A stretch of 43,905 bases of DNA from Synechococcales cyanobacterium PMM_0082 (GCA_949127865.1 CASBQR010000174.1:1-43905); one strand, 5' to 3'; numbered from the stretch's first letter, positions 17,232 through 25,899 are shown. Notes: a model not told the origin generated them from the letters alone. A program made the numbers and translations.

Positions 17232-17555
17232 ATGACTGGTAAAGACTTACACCAACTTATTCTCCATAAATGGGGGCACTCCTACGATTTGCAACTCCGC
17301 CGCAGCCAAGGCAGAATCTGGATTCAAGTTATGTGGCGCTATTTAGAGCAAAGATCATTCCCTTTATCAGAAACCGAATACTTAGATCACCTAGATACCC
17401 TTGCTACCCATCTGTCGGCATTGGGAGCGATCGCTCAGGTTCAAGATTTTATCTTAACCACCAAGGCAAAACCAAGACTAGGCAAGGCAGTGGGCTTTCC
17501 CCTCGAATTAAATTTAGGACTTAGATCTCTAGAATGGATGATAGACGAAAATTAA
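17232..17555 (+). CDS. DUF3067 family protein
   Basis: A 107-residue cyanobacterial/plastid protein of the DUF3067 family. Characteristic stretches are MTGKDLHQLILHKWGHSYDLQLRR, IWIQVMWRYLEQRSFPL, and FPLELNLGLRSLEWMIDEN at the C-terminus. No membrane segment. The gene stands alone and diverges from the ROK kinase gene with a 76-base gap. No function is known for the family. Confidence 0.85.
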   Translation: MTGKDLHQLILHKWGHSYDLQLRRSQGRIWIQVMWRYLEQRSFPLSETEYLDHLDTLATHLSALGAIAQVQDFILTTKAKPRLGKAVGFPLELNLGLRSLEWMIDEN

Positions 17556-17663
17556 ATATATTCTTCTTAAAATCATTGATTCAAAATTAAAAATAGAGTT
17601 ATCCTTACGGTTTGTAGCATTATCAACCCGTATGTGTTTTAGTATGTAATAGATACAGTCTTT

Positions 17664-17679
17664 TTTTTAAGCTTAAAAA
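17664..17679. repeat. Perfect 16-base palindrome upstream of the GAF gene
   Basis: TTTTTAAGCTTAAAAA is a perfect palindrome in the 196-base gap between the DUF3067 gene and the multi-GAF gene (start 17752). It might act as a weak terminator for the former or a binding site for the latter. The AT-rich sequence makes chance occurrence reasonable. Nothing else with clear meaning was seen in 17556-17751. Confidence 0.35.
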
Positions 17680-17751
17680 CTTAACTAAACTTTAAAAGTA
17701 AAGCTGTAGATTGAACTATCTGCCATGTAGAAGAGTTTAGGGCATAACTAT

Positions 17752-20532
17752 ATGACTCAAATTGGATCCAATGCCTGGGATCAGCAGCTTGTAAACTTGG
17801 GACGGGTACTAAGAACTCTTCGAGAGGAAGAGAATGTGGATATTTTAATTTCCACAACTCTTGACTATTTAAGGGATAGTTTTGATCACCAGCTAATTTG
17901 GATCGCCCTCTATGATCGCCCTAATCATCGACTGATCGGTAAAGGTGGAGTTACACCTGCGGGGGAAATCAAGTTTCTCAAAGAAAGATTTGTCCTTGAA
18001 CCTGGCGATTTATTAGATCAGGTAATAGTCATGAAAAAAGCTATACCTATTACTGATCTAAGGCAAGAAAAGCGCAGTGGTGAATGGCAAAAATTAGCTA
18101 TTAAGTTCGATATTCAAGGTACTTTATTATTTCCGATCTACCATAAAGACGTTTCCTGTGGTTTGGTGCTTTTAGGCTCTAGGTTATGGAATGTCTCTTC
18201 TAGGGCAGAAGAAAGAACACGTCTATCCATATTATTAGGAACCCTTGGCTCAACTTTATATCGACTGGAGTCAGACCTCCAGTATCAGCAGGTTAAACGC
18301 CCCGACGAACCTTTACTATCTTTATTAGATAAATTGCGATCGCTCCATAGCCTCAACGAAAGACTAGAGGAAGTTGTGCAAAAAACCCATAACTTTATTA
18401 TGCCAACTCGTACCCATGTGTACTGGTTTGAGCGTGAACATCAATACTTTTGGCGGCGGACAGTAAATAAGCAAAAAAACATATCATCAGGGAATCGCAA
18501 CGAAAATACAGCAGGGATTACTGTTCAAGAAGTTCCTGATCTCTATAAAGCTCTGGTTAAAGATCAATTAGTTATAGTATCCGATGCTCGAAATATGACT
18601 AAAGGCGAAATTAGCCCAAGAGTGATGGAGCAGTTTGGGGCAGAGGCTCTAGTTGCAGCACCAATCATATTTCAATCAGAGTTAATTGGTTTTGTTTGTA
18701 TTGAAAATGATGAGGCTAGACTATGGTCAGAAATCGAAAAAAACTATCTTAAAGGCGCAGCCCAGCTAATTGCCTTGACGGCACCCTTAGAAGAAATGGA
18801 GTCAATGGTACAACGCATTGCTTCAGATCAAGTTTTAACCGCAGGTATCGCTAAGGCAATTTATACAGACTCCGACTGGCAAGAATCTCTGCAAATGGCA
18901 GCCGAGCAATTATGCCAAAGACTAAATGCCGAAAGATTTTGGGTGGTATTACACAATAAAGATACTGGAGTCTTTGAAATCTATTTTCAGTATCATCCTA
19001 AAAATCGCCGTCCTATGCCTAAATCCTTTGAGGAGCTATCGACCGTAGATTGGCAGATGATGGAACAGTCGGCAGAAACAATCTCTATAGAAAACCTTGA
19101 AACCGACTATAGATTTATCTCTTGGCGACCAGTTTTAATGGACATGGAAGTGCAATCGCTTCTACTCAGTAGCACGGCAATTGGTAAACCCCTAGAAAGC
19201 ATCTTAGCTGTGGGACATGAATCCGCCCGCACTTGGTCACGTCCAGAGCGGGAAATTGTCCAAGCCGTAGCCCAACAGGTGGGACTGATTTTACATCAAG
19301 GCTACCTGCAAAGACAGGGGGACGATCGACAAAAATTGCATCAGGCTGTGCAGTTTGGCTTAGTAACTTTACAACAAGCAAATACCCTAGAAAAGCTTCA
19401 TCCCGCATCGGCACAGCTTCTAGCTCAGGTAATGCAGGCACCTTTGTCAGTTTTAATAACTTGGCTACCCGGTCGAGTGGGGGGACAAATTGCGGCTAGT
19501 TTTGCCAGCCACGAAGATTTTCGCCTAAATATTAATGAAACGCTACTGCCCATAGAAAGCGATCCTCTAGTCCAGTGGACAATTCAAACCGATGGCATAT
19601 TGCCTTTATCTATTCATGATCTTTTACCCCAAACCCTACAGTGGCTGAATGCAAAAGGTATTGGACAGATTTTGGCGATCGCCCTTAGAACTACCCCCGA
19701 ACATCAGCCCACAGGAATGCTATTAGTCGCAGATAAGCCTGGACGCAGATGGCTAGATCGGCAACTTCAGGCATACAGCATGCTTACCAACCAGTTGGCA
19801 TGGTCACGGCGACACTTAGTAATCGTGGAAACGCTCCAACACCATCGCACCGAACTAGAACGACTCAACTGGTACAAACAAAGACGAATCGAGGATATTT
19901 ATCGCTCCGTGGGCAGTGGAGTCCAAAGACTACTAGAGCTAGAATCTCGTAGTGATGGTAATGATGCCGTTGGTAATTTGCGCCTACAGCACTCCCTCAA
20001 ACAACTCCAAGCATCTCTATCTCCGCTCCCCCAAATTATTCGCAAAGAACAGTGGCGGCTGCGTCCTAGTTACGAAACGGCTCCATTAGCTGGTCTATTA
20101 AAGCGATCGCTAGAAAGAGTAGATGCAATTATTAAACAACGTCAAATGTGGTCACAGGTGCATAATCAAGCGGCTGTCGTGATTGCAGGAGACATTGCTA
20201 AGATTGAAATGATTATCCATGAATTACTACTGTTCGCCTGTGGACGTTCTGAGGTAGGAGGTAGAGTAGATATCTGGTGTCGGCAAATTGATGAGCGATC
20301 GCTAGAAGTTTCTATTACCGATAATGGCGAAATTGACCCAGTTTTATTAATGGAAATGCATGACGGGCGATCGCCTGATATTCTAGCTCCCTCAGTCTTA
20401 GATCAACCCCCTGGTCTGCATTTAGCAATTTGTCAAAGCCTGATGCAAGAAGCAGGAGGAGAATTGTCTTTGTATAAGCTCGAAGACAACCGTATTCTTA
20501 GCCGTTTGATTTTACCTGTATCCGCAAATTAA
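17752..20532 (+). CDS. Multi-GAF protein with degenerate histidine-kinase-like C-terminus
   Basis: A 926-residue cytosolic protein. GAF-like domains are visible at about 25-170 (EENVDILISTTLDYL...WIALYDRPNHRLIG), 200-345 (FGAEALVAAPIIFQSELIGFVCIE) and 365-515 (MAAEQLCQRLNAERFWVVL), with a fourth divergent one at about 530-700. A coiled segment (HHRTELERLNWYKQRRIEDIY) stands where a histidine kinase would have its HE-containing H box; none is present. The final 114 residues resemble a HATPase_c fold, but the N box reads ELLLFA (both Asn lost), G1 is DNGEID and G2 is PPGLHLAI. I infer a sensor or scaffold unable to bind ATP normally. No GAF bilin-binding Cys motif was recognised. Confidence 0.8.
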   Translation: MTQIGSNAWDQQLVNLGRVLRTLREEENVDILISTTLDYLRDSFDHQLIWIALYDRPNHRLIGKGGVTPAGEIKFLKERFVLEPGDLLDQVIVMKKAIPITDLRQEKRSGEWQKLAIKFDIQGTLLFPIYHKDVSCGLVLLGSRLWNVSSRAEERTRLSILLGTLGSTLYRLESDLQYQQVKRPDEPLLSLLDKLRSLHSLNERLEEVVQKTHNFIMPTRTHVYWFEREHQYFWRRTVNKQKNISSGNRNENTAGITVQEVPDLYKALVKDQLVIVSDARNMTKGEISPRVMEQFGAEALVAAPIIFQSELIGFVCIENDEARLWSEIEKNYLKGAAQLIALTAPLEEMESMVQRIASDQVLTAGIAKAIYTDSDWQESLQMAAEQLCQRLNAERFWVVLHNKDTGVFEIYFQYHPKNRRPMPKSFEELSTVDWQMMEQSAETISIENLETDYRFISWRPVLMDMEVQSLLLSSTAIGKPLESILAVGHESARTWSRPEREIVQAVAQQVGLILHQGYLQRQGDDRQKLHQAVQFGLVTLQQANTLEKLHPASAQLLAQVMQAPLSVLITWLPGRVGGQIAASFASHEDFRLNINETLLPIESDPLVQWTIQTDGILPLSIHDLLPQTLQWLNAKGIGQILAIALRTTPEHQPTGMLLVADKPGRRWLDRQLQAYSMLTNQLAWSRRHLVIVETLQHHRTELERLNWYKQRRIEDIYRSVGSGVQRLLELESRSDGNDAVGNLRLQHSLKQLQASLSPLPQIIRKEQWRLRPSYETAPLAGLLKRSLERVDAIIKQRQMWSQVHNQAAVVIAGDIAKIEMIIHELLLFACGRSEVGGRVDIWCRQIDERSLEVSITDNGEIDPVLLMEMHDGRSPDILAPSVLDQPPGLHLAICQSLMQEAGGELSLYKLEDNRILSRLILPVSAN

Positions 20533-20593
20533 TTATTTAAAATTTCTAACTTAGGGATATCAAAGGGCAAATATTCATAATTAAATCAACCAA

Positions 20594-20644
20594 TTTGTAT
20601 AGGCAGATTGAAGTAGATAAAAACCTATAGTCTAAATATACAAA
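20594..20644 (+). repeat. Inverted repeat upstream of the secreted DUF642-like gene
   Basis: TTTGTATA (20594-20601) and TATACAAA (20637-20644) are perfectly complementary, and within the interval TATAGG (20598-20603) and CCTATA (20624-20629) can pair in an alternative way. The structure lies 107 bases before the gene start at 20751, in a 218-base gap with no other recognisable content. It could be a leader structure or operator; the AT-rich composition keeps confidence modest. Confidence 0.35.
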
Positions 20645-20750
20645 CGGTTATTGAGTTTTCGACATGATCTCAAAATTAAATTACTTAAAGCTTGCATTTA
20701 CAAATACCTGTATGAGATACTGGCAACCACATACTTTATGAGTAATAACT

Positions 20751-21539
20751 ATGAAGGTTCACGCAAACAATATTCTTAAAAGCACTTTAGTCGCCACAAT
20801 TGGTGCTTTAGTTGCAGTATCTCCCTCCCTTTCTGCTAATCTTACTAACGGTACCTTTGAACTTAGCCCACTCGACACCCCAGAAACAACTACCACTGCG
20901 CTTGTTCCTGGACCTACTAATGTCGGTTTCAACTCAGCATTAGTAGGTGACACTACAACAGTCACAGGGTGGACAGCGATTGGTGGAGCCCAAAATGCAG
21001 GTTATTTATACCAAGGACAAAATCGCTTTGCTAACAATGGCATCCTAAGCAGAACTGTGCAACTAAACAGAGGTGGAGCTCAAGGTGGAATTTCTACTGT
21101 AATAACAGGGCTTAATATTGGAATTCAGAACATTGTTACAGTGTTTTTTGACTTTTCTGGAAATTTTAATTCACCAGATCCAACTACCATCGATGTTGCT
21201 TTAGGAACTGCACCAAGCCAACAATTTGTGCTTGGTGCACAAACTTCATCTGGTAATCCCATAAGGTTCTCCCCAGTTGCATTGCCTAATATTTCTGGTG
21301 CACAATTTAATCTTCAATTTGAAACTAGATCTGCAACCTTTATATTTACACCCTTTAATAATACTGCCATTCTTAGCTTTATCTCTAGGTCAGGTGAATC
21401 AACTGGTTTTGGTCCAATCATTGATAATGTCTCCTTGACTCCAATTCCATTTGAATTCTCGCCTCTAACTGGATTCATCGCTGGTGGTGTTTTGTTTGGT
21501 TCTTACAAGTTAATCAAACGTAAAAAGTCTGTTGCCTAG
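20751..21539 (+). CDS. Secreted DUF642-like protein with PFEFSP C-terminal sorting tag
   Basis: A 262-residue exported protein. Residues 1-29 are a signal peptide (STLVATIGALVAVSPSLSA). The mature part opens NLTNGTFELSP and continues with GWTAIGGAQNAGYLYQGQNRF, a layout like DUF642/choice-of-anchor beta-sandwich domains that bind carbohydrate. The C-terminus holds IPFEFSP (about 232-238), a hydrophobic stretch (GFIAGGVLFGSYKL) and IKRKKSVA, ending right after the basic cluster as expected for a cyanobacterial PEP-CTERM-type signal removed by an exosortase. The same PFEFSP box occurs in the protease at 10343-11377. A terminator follows at 21571. The role at the cell surface is inferred only. 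Confidence 0.75.
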   Translation: MKVHANNILKSTLVATIGALVAVSPSLSANLTNGTFELSPLDTPETTTTALVPGPTNVGFNSALVGDTTTVTGWTAIGGAQNAGYLYQGQNRFANNGILSRTVQLNRGGAQGGISTVITGLNIGIQNIVTVFFDFSGNFNSPDPTTIDVALGTAPSQQFVLGAQTSSGNPIRFSPVALPNISGAQFNLQFETRSATFIFTPFNNTAILSFISRSGESTGFGPIIDNVSLTPIPFEFSPLTGFIAGGVLFGSYKLIKRKKSVA

Positions 21540-21570
21540 TTCTTAATCCCAAAATATTTAAATATTAATC

Positions 21571-21607
21571 AAAACGTCTGTATGCTTTAAAACTATGGGC
21601 GTTTTTT
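21571..21607 (+). terminator. Rho-independent terminator after the DUF642-like gene
   Basis: AAAACGTC (21571-21578) pairs with GGCGTTTT (21598-21605), with one G-U pair, and the stem runs into a T tract up to 21607. It stands 32 bases after the stop codon of the secreted protein gene and before pyk. Confidence 0.65.
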
Positions 21608-21722
21608 AATGTCAAAATCAAAAGTAATATCGTAATTGTCTAATAGAATAATAGGCGAGCTTTTGTTTATGTATTTAATCATTCATGAACAGATCAGCCC
21701 TAAAATCCATTTAACATTGTAA

Positions 21723-23489
21723 ATGCAAGCTAAAGAACAAATTCGTCGTACCAAAATTGTTGCTACCATTGGACCTGCCACCAGTAGCCCTGAAATGATT
21801 CGTGCCTTAATTGAAGCAGGGGCAACTACATTAAGGCTCAACTTTTCCCATGGTACCCATGCCGATCATCATCGTAGTATTTGTAATATCCGCCAAGTTT
21901 CCGTAGAACTTAACCAGCCTGTAGCGATCTTACAAGATCTTCAAGGACCCAAAATTCGTTTAGGTAAGTTTACTGATGGGGCTATTACCCTTAAAAAAGG
22001 TGATAAGTTCACACTTACTAATCGCATAATTGCAGGTAGCCAAACCATTAGCTCTGTCACCTACGATAATTTGGCAATGGAAGTACCTGTTGGGGCAGTG
22101 ATTTTATTGGACGACGGAAAAGTTGAGCTTAAGGTAGATGAAATTGACCCAGAGGCAGGAGAACTGCGTTGTTCGGTGGTAATTGCTGGAGTTTTATCAA
22201 ATAATAAAGGTGTTAACTTTCCCAATGTTCATCTTTCTGTCAAGGCAATGACGGATAAAGATCGAGCTGATTTAGTATTTGGTTTAGCAGAAGGTGTAGA
22301 TTGGGTGGCATTGAGCTTTGTTTGTAATCCTGAAGATATTTTGGAACTAAAAGACTTAATTGCTAAAAGTGGCAGAAATGTGAAAGTCATCGCCAAAATT
22401 GAGAAACATGAGGCGATCTCTAAGATGCAAGAAATTCTGGAAGTTTGTGACGGAGTTATGGTCGCCAGAGGAGATTTAGGGGTAGAAGTACCAGCCGAAG
22501 ATGTGCCAATTCTGCAAAAACGCTTGATTAAAACTGCTAATCAGCTAGGTATACCCGTAATTACGGCGACGCAAATGCTAGACAGTATGTACAATAATCC
22601 CCGTCCTACTCGTGCGGAAATTTCTGATGTAGCCAATGCGATTATTGATGGTACTGATGCGGTGATGCTCTCCAACGAAACAGCTACAGGCAATTACCCG
22701 ATCCAATCGGTCGAAACTATGGCTAGAATTGCCATAAGAACGGAAAAAGAGCATAAATTTACCCCCATTGAAACCGTGGGCAAGTCTGTACCTAATGCTA
22801 TTAGTCAAGCTGTAAGTAAGATTGCCAGTCAACTAGAGGCATCAGCAATTGTGACATTAACTAAATCAGGGGCGACCGCCCGAAATGTCAGTAAATTTCG
22901 ACCTCCTATTCCCATCTTGGCAATAACCTCTCATGTCGATGTCGCAAGGCAGTTACAACTAGTTTGGGGTGTACATCCGCTCATGGTTTTATCATTACCT
23001 TCAGCTCGTCAAAATTTTGAAGCTGCGTTAAATTTGGCACAGGAGCAAAATTTGGTTGCCGCAGGTGATTTAGTCGTGATGACAGCAGGAACTTTGCAGG
23101 GAGTATCTGGCTCCACTGATTTGATTAAGGTCGAGTATGTATCTTCGGTAATTGGTAAAGGATTAGGTGTGGGCTCAGGCATAGCTACTGGTAGAGCGAG
23201 AGTAGCTCATAACTATTTAGATGTTAAAGACTTTAACTTAGGGGAAATTCTTGTCATTGAGAGTACTACTTCAGATTTTATCGATGTAATTCGTAAAGCC
23301 TCAGCAATTATTACTGAGGTTTCAGGTCTTGATTCCCATGCTGTGGTAATTGGTCGAAAGCTAGGTATCCCAGTTTTAATCGGAGTTAAGGATGCTACTC
23401 ACAAGATTCGAGATGGAGAACCTTTAACTGTAGATATCAAAAAAGGATTAATTTATACTGGCTCTCGTTTAGTAGAGGATATGGGTTAA
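21723..23489 (+). CDS. pyk: Pyruvate kinase
   Basis: Converts phosphoenolpyruvate and ADP to pyruvate and ATP in lower glycolysis. The 588 residues have the usual N-terminal KIVATIGPATSSPEMIRALIEAGATTLRLNFSHG, the active-site lysine segment VIAKIEKHEAI, and MVARGDLGVEVPAEDVP with ITATQMLDSM. Beyond the standard alpha/beta domain is an extra C-terminal domain of about 110 residues (ATGRARVAHNYL through SGLDSHAVVIGRKLGIPVLIGV) related to the phosphohistidine domain of PEP-utilising enzymes and including the conserved His; many cyanobacterial and Bacillus enzymes have this extension. A strong terminator follows. Confidence 0.95.
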   Translation: MQAKEQIRRTKIVATIGPATSSPEMIRALIEAGATTLRLNFSHGTHADHHRSICNIRQVSVELNQPVAILQDLQGPKIRLGKFTDGAITLKKGDKFTLTNRIIAGSQTISSVTYDNLAMEVPVGAVILLDDGKVELKVDEIDPEAGELRCSVVIAGVLSNNKGVNFPNVHLSVKAMTDKDRADLVFGLAEGVDWVALSFVCNPEDILELKDLIAKSGRNVKVIAKIEKHEAISKMQEILEVCDGVMVARGDLGVEVPAEDVPILQKRLIKTANQLGIPVITATQMLDSMYNNPRPTRAEISDVANAIIDGTDAVMLSNETATGNYPIQSVETMARIAIRTEKEHKFTPIETVGKSVPNAISQAVSKIASQLEASAIVTLTKSGATARNVSKFRPPIPILAITSHVDVARQLQLVWGVHPLMVLSLPSARQNFEAALNLAQEQNLVAAGDLVVMTAGTLQGVSGSTDLIKVEYVSSVIGKGLGVGSGIATGRARVAHNYLDVKDFNLGEILVIESTTSDFIDVIRKASAIITEVSGLDSHAVVIGRKLGIPVLIGVKDATHKIRDGEPLTVDIKKGLIYTGSRLVEDMG

Positions 23490-23502
23490 ATATCAAAATT
23501 CT

Positions 23503-23537
23503 CAAAAAAAATCTCCCAAACCTTGGGAGAAGACTAT
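23503..23537. terminator. Bidirectional terminator between pyk and a convergent membrane-protein gene
   Basis: TCTCCCAA (23512-23519) and TTGGGAGA (23523-23530) form a perfect eight-base-pair stem with a three-base loop. A run of eight A precedes it (23504-23511) and a T run follows (23534-23541), so it can stop transcription from pyk on the plus strand and from the minus-strand gene ending at 23562. Confidence 0.85.
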
Positions 23538-23561
23538 TTTTTAAGTTCTAATTTGAGAATC

Positions 23562-23864
23562 TTAAAGAGCAGGATTAAGCCCAGTTGGATTAGCTGGCTT
23601 TACATTCAAATTTTTAGTAGCCTTAGGTTCCATGGGCGAAATTTCAATGTGATTAAATAGGGTAGTCACGAAGGCAAATAGGAGGAAAGGTAAAGACACC
23701 ACCACTATGATCCCTACAGCAGCAAAGGAATAAATAGGCTGACTCATGAGTGCCAGTGCTGATGCTAAGCTGGCAAAAATTACGCCTAACCAAACTACAA
23801 CTTGCAGATAAATATCACCAAGAGTGAGATTGCATCTGAAACTATATTTACTAAGTTCATTCAT
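23562..23864 (-). CDS. Conserved small membrane protein
   Basis: A 100-residue protein with two membrane helices, about residues 18-42 (DIYLQVVVWLGVIFASLASAL) and 45-70 (YSFAAVGIIVVVSLPFLLFAF), then a polar proline-rich C-terminus. The pattern KYxFRCxLTxGDIYLQVVVW and LPFLLFAFVTTLxNHI looks like a small cyanobacterial family of unknown function that I recall only loosely. It shares a bidirectional terminator with pyk. Its upstream region 23865-24195 is AT-rich and holds nothing else recognisable. Confidence 0.6.
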   Translation of the reverse strand: MNELSKYSFRCNLTLGDIYLQVVVWLGVIFASLASALALMSQPIYSFAAVGIIVVVSLPFLLFAFVTTLFNHIEISPMEPKATKNLNVKPANPTGLNPAL

Positions 23865-24363
23865 CGGATTTACCTCGTTTTTTTAAAATTAATTTTTGTG
23901 ATTTTTATGAAATTTATTAGTTTAGGAATTTACTAACTAATATTTCTGAAGGATTAAATTAAAAGATTTATGTATACCTATTGTATTTAAATTGTTTAGG
24001 ATTTTTTTTACGTTTTGTAAGCAATCTATACGAATTAGTCATAAACATACAGTTGTAAATTTATAGATTCCCTTTTAGCTAGGAATAGTAAATACCTGAG
24101 ATATAGTACTGAGACCTTAGTGGTGCAGAAAATCGGAATAGTCTTAAGACGAGAAAACTCAATACGGAAATCTAATATGTTGCGCTTGGCTGTAACTATT
24201 TCTTGAAGGGGAAGGGGGTATCAATAAGACAATGAGTTATTTCTACGCTGCAAAATTGGATTTTCTTCTGCTTAAACAGGGCGACGATTTTGCATAGAGA
24301 TTCTTCGAGCTTTGTAGGCATTTTGACATTCATGGGCGATCGCTCTCTGGCAGAGGTTATGCA
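23865..24363. other. Long AT-rich stretch without a supported gene
   Basis: About 500 bases between the small membrane protein gene (its promoter side) and the terminator of the hli gene. A 45-codon minus-strand frame (24196-24333, MNVKMPTKLEESLCKIVALF...) has no recognisable similarity or ribosome-binding site, and a 21-codon plus-strand frame at 24232 is equally weak. I saw no tRNA, known small RNA motif or inserted element. Promoter signals for the flanking genes or an unannotated small RNA could be here. Confidence 0.5.
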
Positions 24364-24400
24364 TAAAAAAATAAGCCCCTACTATTAGTAGCAAGAGCTT
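24364..24400 (-). terminator. Strong terminator of the hli gene
   Basis: AAGCCCCTACTA (24373-24384) and TAGCAAGAGCTT (24389-24400) form a twelve-base-pair stem including G-U pairs around a four-base loop. On the minus strand it is followed by ATTTTTTT, a classical intrinsic terminator 24 bases after the Hli stop codon. Confidence 0.85.
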
Positions 24401-24424
24401 GAAGACTTAAATATGAAGCTAATA

Positions 24425-24577
24425 CTAGATGATGCCCCAGAAGTGAAGAACACCTTGTCCACTGACTAACTCGACTGCGATCGCAGCTACAAAACCGATC
24501 ATAGCTAGACGTCCGTTCCAGTTTTCAGCACCATTAGAAAATCCCCATGTCCAAGCGTTACGATTATCATTTTCCAT
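24425..24577 (-). CDS. High-light-inducible protein (Hli/SCP family)
   Basis: A 50-residue one-helix protein of the chlorophyll a/b-binding superfamily, missed by usual length cut-offs. It starts [20 protein letters not shown] and continues [20 protein letters not shown], ending GVLHFWGII. The chlorophyll-binding motif ExxNGRxAMIGF followed by a Glu eight residues later is complete. Hli proteins bind chlorophyll and carotenoid, protect photosystem II and chlorophyll synthesis enzymes and are induced by strong light and other stress. Alone on its transcript, with a strong terminator downstream and a 83-base gap to rsmI upstream. TGAAGGC upstream of the ATG may be a weak ribosome-binding site. 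Confidence 0.92.
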   Translation of the reverse strand: MENDNRNAWTWGFSNGAENWNGRLAMIGFVAAIAVELVSGQGVLHFWGII

Positions 24578-24660
24578 TGTTTTTGCCTTCAGTTAATTTG
24601 TTCACAATAAGAAATGTAACATAATGTTGAGCGATTTGCAATATACCTAAATGATTATTT

Positions 24661-25512
24661 CTATTGACTAATTTCTAAATCAATAGTTAAAGCCATTTGG
24701 TAAAGTTGGCGGCGGGGGATTTTTGTGATCTCAGCTAGTTTTCGACTTGCCTGCGATCGGGATATACCCTCTGCCATGATTGCTACTAGCTCTGATTTAA
24801 GCTGGGGTTCTGTCCACACTTTAGAATCACCCTTGGGTATTCCTGCCATGACTAGGGTAAATTCTCCCCTTGGCTCTTGATTTGTGTAGTGGGCGATCGC
24901 TTCTTTGAGATCTCCTCGCCAAAATTCTTCATGGAGTTTGGTTAATTCTCGCCCCAGCACCACCTGTCGATCTGCATTTAAGTATGCGCTCAAGTCTTGG
25001 AGAGTTTTCCGTAAACGATGGGGAGCTTCATACATAATGATCGTGCGTTGCTCAATTGCTAATTGTTCTAGTTGCGATCGGCGTTGGCTTGAATCCGTAG
25101 ATAAAAATCCTGCAAAGATAAAGCTATCGGTACTCAAACCTGAAGCCACTAGAGCAGTTGTACAGGCACTAACTCCTGGAATAGGGATGACATTAACTTG
25201 AGCGGAAATAGAGGCTTGAACTAATTCCAAACCTGGATCAGAAATACTAGGCATTCCCGCATCACTAACTAGGGCAATATTTTTCCCTTCTAGTAACAAA
25301 TCTAAAAGTTCAGGTATGCGGGCATAGCTATTATGGGTGTGATAACTGATTTGCGGAGTTTGAATCTCGAAGTGGTGCAGGAGTTTACCCGTATGGCGAG
25401 TATCCTCTGCGGCAATGAAGTCAACGGTTTGCAGGGTTTTAATTGCCCGCACCGTCATATCCTCAAGGTTGCCGATGGGAGTGCCAACTATGTAAAGTGT
25501 GCCTAACGCCAA
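24661..25512 (-). CDS. rsmI: 16S rRNA (cytidine1402-2'-O)-methyltransferase
   Basis: RsmI uses SAM to methylate the 2'-O of C1402 in the ribosomal P site. The 283 residues begin LYIVGTPIGNLEDMTVRAIKTL and contain AAEDTRHTGKLL, SDAGMPSISDPGLELV, IPGVSACTTALVASGL and YEAPHRLRKTL, all family signatures of this tetrapyrrole-methylase-fold enzyme. SDAGMPS has Met where Thr is usual. The start overlaps the end of the phasin-like gene by ten bases, so the two are co-transcribed. Confidence 0.94.
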   Translation of the reverse strand: MALGTLYIVGTPIGNLEDMTVRAIKTLQTVDFIAAEDTRHTGKLLHHFEIQTPQISYHTHNSYARIPELLDLLLEGKNIALVSDAGMPSISDPGLELVQASISAQVNVIPIPGVSACTTALVASGLSTDSFIFAGFLSTDSSQRRSQLEQLAIEQRTIIMYEAPHRLRKTLQDLSAYLNADRQVVLGRELTKLHEEFWRGDLKEAIAHYTNQEPRGEFTLVMAGIPKGDSKVWTEPQLKSELVAIMAEGISRSQASRKLAEITKIPRRQLYQMALTIDLEISQ

Positions 25513-25826
25513 TTTTTATTCTCCAATTCTCTGACTTGGCGCTCTAGGCGATCAATTCTGCCTCTAAGTTCGTCTACTTCATTTTGCCTAGGCACACCTA
25601 GGTCTTGGAGCGCATTACGAATTTGTTTTTGGATTAAGGTTTCAAAATTTACCTGTTCCGATTTAAAGCGATCGGCAAAGTCATTAATAAATTCTGATGC
25701 TTGATCTGAGTTGATTTTGCCATCTTTGACATATTCATCGGCGACTTCTTTGAGCTTTTCTACCATCAATGAAGTGGTGCCAACCCCAATCATTAATAAT
25801 TGTTTGAGTAAATTATTATTGTCCAT
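25503..25826 (-). CDS. Phasin-like coiled-coil protein
   Basis: A 107-residue protein starting MDNNNLLKQLLMIGVGTTSL at ATG 25826. Early hydrophobic residues (LLMIGVGTTSLMVEKL) are followed by a long charged helix and a C-terminal coiled coil (VDELRGRIDRLERQVRELENK). The pattern resembles small cyanobacterial phasin-family/PHA-granule-associated-like proteins, but the match is loose. The frame stays open to 25925, but that extra stretch lies in the end of an IS200/IS605-type element and reads like element sequence, so I reject the longer start. It overlaps rsmI by ten bases. Confidence 0.7.
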   Translation of the reverse strand: MDNNNLLKQLLMIGVGTTSLMVEKLKEVADEYVKDGKINSDQASEFINDFADRFKSEQVNFETLIQKQIRNALQDLGVPRQNEVDELRGRIDRLERQVRELENKNWR

Positions 25827-25899
25827 AGTTCTTGCAATATAAATTACTAATCTATTACATTTGACACTCCCACGTCTAAAGAGTATGGGATTCTTTAAG

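Noticed and set aside
20664-20741. 25-codon plus-strand frame (MISKLNYLKLAFTNTC...) before the DUF642-like gene
   Set aside because: No membrane-helix pattern of a small photosystem protein and no clear start signal; it overlaps the likely promoter region.
24196-24333. 45-codon minus-strand frame (MNVKMPTKLEESLCKIVALF...)
   Set aside because: No recognisable family, no ribosome-binding site and no supporting neighbour; kept only as a note in the gene-poor stretch.
24605-24620. HLR1-like (RpaB-binding) direct repeat upstream of hli
   Set aside because: Only the first half (GTTACATT) fits the consensus; the second half has several mismatches.
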